A stretch of DNA of 64,000 bases. It comes from an uncultured Clostridia bacterium. Lineage in GTDB: Bacteria > Bacillota > Clostridia > Oscillospirales > Ruminococcaceae. The stretch is taken from NCBI GenBank assembly GCA_947625375.1, contig CANQOC010000007.1, forward strand, positions 31,167-95,166, in the 5' to 3' direction. Positions 63,779 to 64,000 of this stretch are shown piece after piece (within the stretch, counting starts at the first letter, position 1; every line of letters starts with the position of its first letter). The position numbers were made by a program, and so were the translations under genes. The notes beneath the pieces were generated by a model, which saw nothing but the letters and a program-made list of their open reading frames with translations, ran no database searches and was not told the DNA's origin.

Positions 63779-64000
63779 TCACACCGTCACCCATGTGCTG
63801 CCGCGGACGCCCCCAAGGTCGAACAGACTGCACCCCGCGAGCACCATCCACACGGCGACCATGCCGGACGCGGGGCAGTAGCCCTCCTTGCCGTTTTTGT
63901 CGCGACCGTGTACTATCACGGCGAAGTTTGAAAGCTCTAAAAGGATCTCCTGAATTTCAGCTTTGTCAGACCCTGTTTCTGCGCAGATTTCGTCGAGCGT
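63779..64000 (-). CDS. Unidentified protein, C-terminal 73 residues (cut by window end)
   Basis: A - strand frame is open from the window edge to the TGA at 63779-63781. It begins 'TLDEICAETGSDKAEIQEIL', which looks like a helix-turn-helix or winged-helix segment. It continues 'VIVHGRDKNGKEGYCPASG' and 'VWMVLAGCSLFDLGGVRGS'. I do not recognise the family. The ordered, protein-like sequence and the hairpin after the stop support a real gene. Confidence 0.6.
   Translation of the reverse strand, partial: TLDEICAETGSDKAEIQEILLELSNFAVIVHGRDKNGKEGYCPASGMVAVWMVLAGCSLFDLGGVRGSTWVTV

Overview
The window looks like a chromosome segment from an anaerobic, probably gut- or rumen-dwelling member of the class Clostridia (Firmicutes), possibly Oscillospirales-like. 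The evidence is the Firmicutes-style pyr, pur and his operons (PyrK/PyrD type 1B with PyrI, one-piece large PurL, short HisG with HisZ, PHP-type histidinol phosphatase), a Spo0A-type DNA-binding protein, AGGAGG-like ribosome sites, TTGACA/TATAAT promoters with 17-base spacers, and several polysaccharide-degrading enzymes. By eye the G+C content is in the mid-50s for most of the window. Two stretches are clearly richer in A+T: about 39.9-42.0 kb and about 57.2-63.5 kb. No tRNA, rRNA, CRISPR array or intact transposase was seen.

Layout. 0-7 kb: the end of a RelE/ParE-like toxin gene, a large membrane HD-GYP sensor with a DtxR/MntR-type regulator, a lipoprotein of SGNH-hydrolase fold that has lost two catalytic residues, and a YbaK/EbsC-DUF362 gene pair. 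7-8.7 kb: the first island of short palindromic repeats. 8.8-11 kb: GTP-type PEP carboxykinase and a small Cys-rich protein. 11.2-38.4 kb: one co-oriented block of three biosynthetic operons, pyrCKDFEBI, then a ZTP riboswitch with purE-C-F-M-N-O-(AICAR transformylase)-glyA-D-L, then hisZGDCBHAF-IE-K. All three pathways consume PRPP (PyrE, PurF, HisG), the his pathway releases AICAR into the pur pathway, and GlyA supplies glycine and one-carbon units. 38.4-42.3 kb: a second repeat island, a frameshifted XRE/zinc-ribbon regulator and a standalone Spo0A-type DNA-binding protein whose promoter carries three 0A-box sequences. 42.5-46.2 kb: an orphan ABC solute-binding lipoprotein and a GH10 xylanase lipoprotein. 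46.4-53.3 kb: the complete F-type ATP synthase operon (atpI-B-E-F-H-A-G-D-C); its c subunit carries a two-glutamate ion site that points to Na+ coupling. 53.3-57.2 kb: two more repeat islands around a GH2 beta-mannosidase. 57.5-63.4 kb: a hexuronate/glycoside module (altronate dehydratase, tagaturonate reductase, a frameshifted GH2 beta-galactosidase/glucuronidase, an AraC regulator). The window ends inside an unidentified gene.

The most unusual feature is the intergenic DNA. Operon boundaries are filled with mosaics of short hairpin modules. The largest is a 108-110 base element, present four times, that can fold into a closed three-armed cloverleaf; its arms differ between copies by matched, compensatory changes. 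A second pattern is a pyrimidine-rich degenerate tandem repeat that ends at or just upstream of the -35 box of four promoters.
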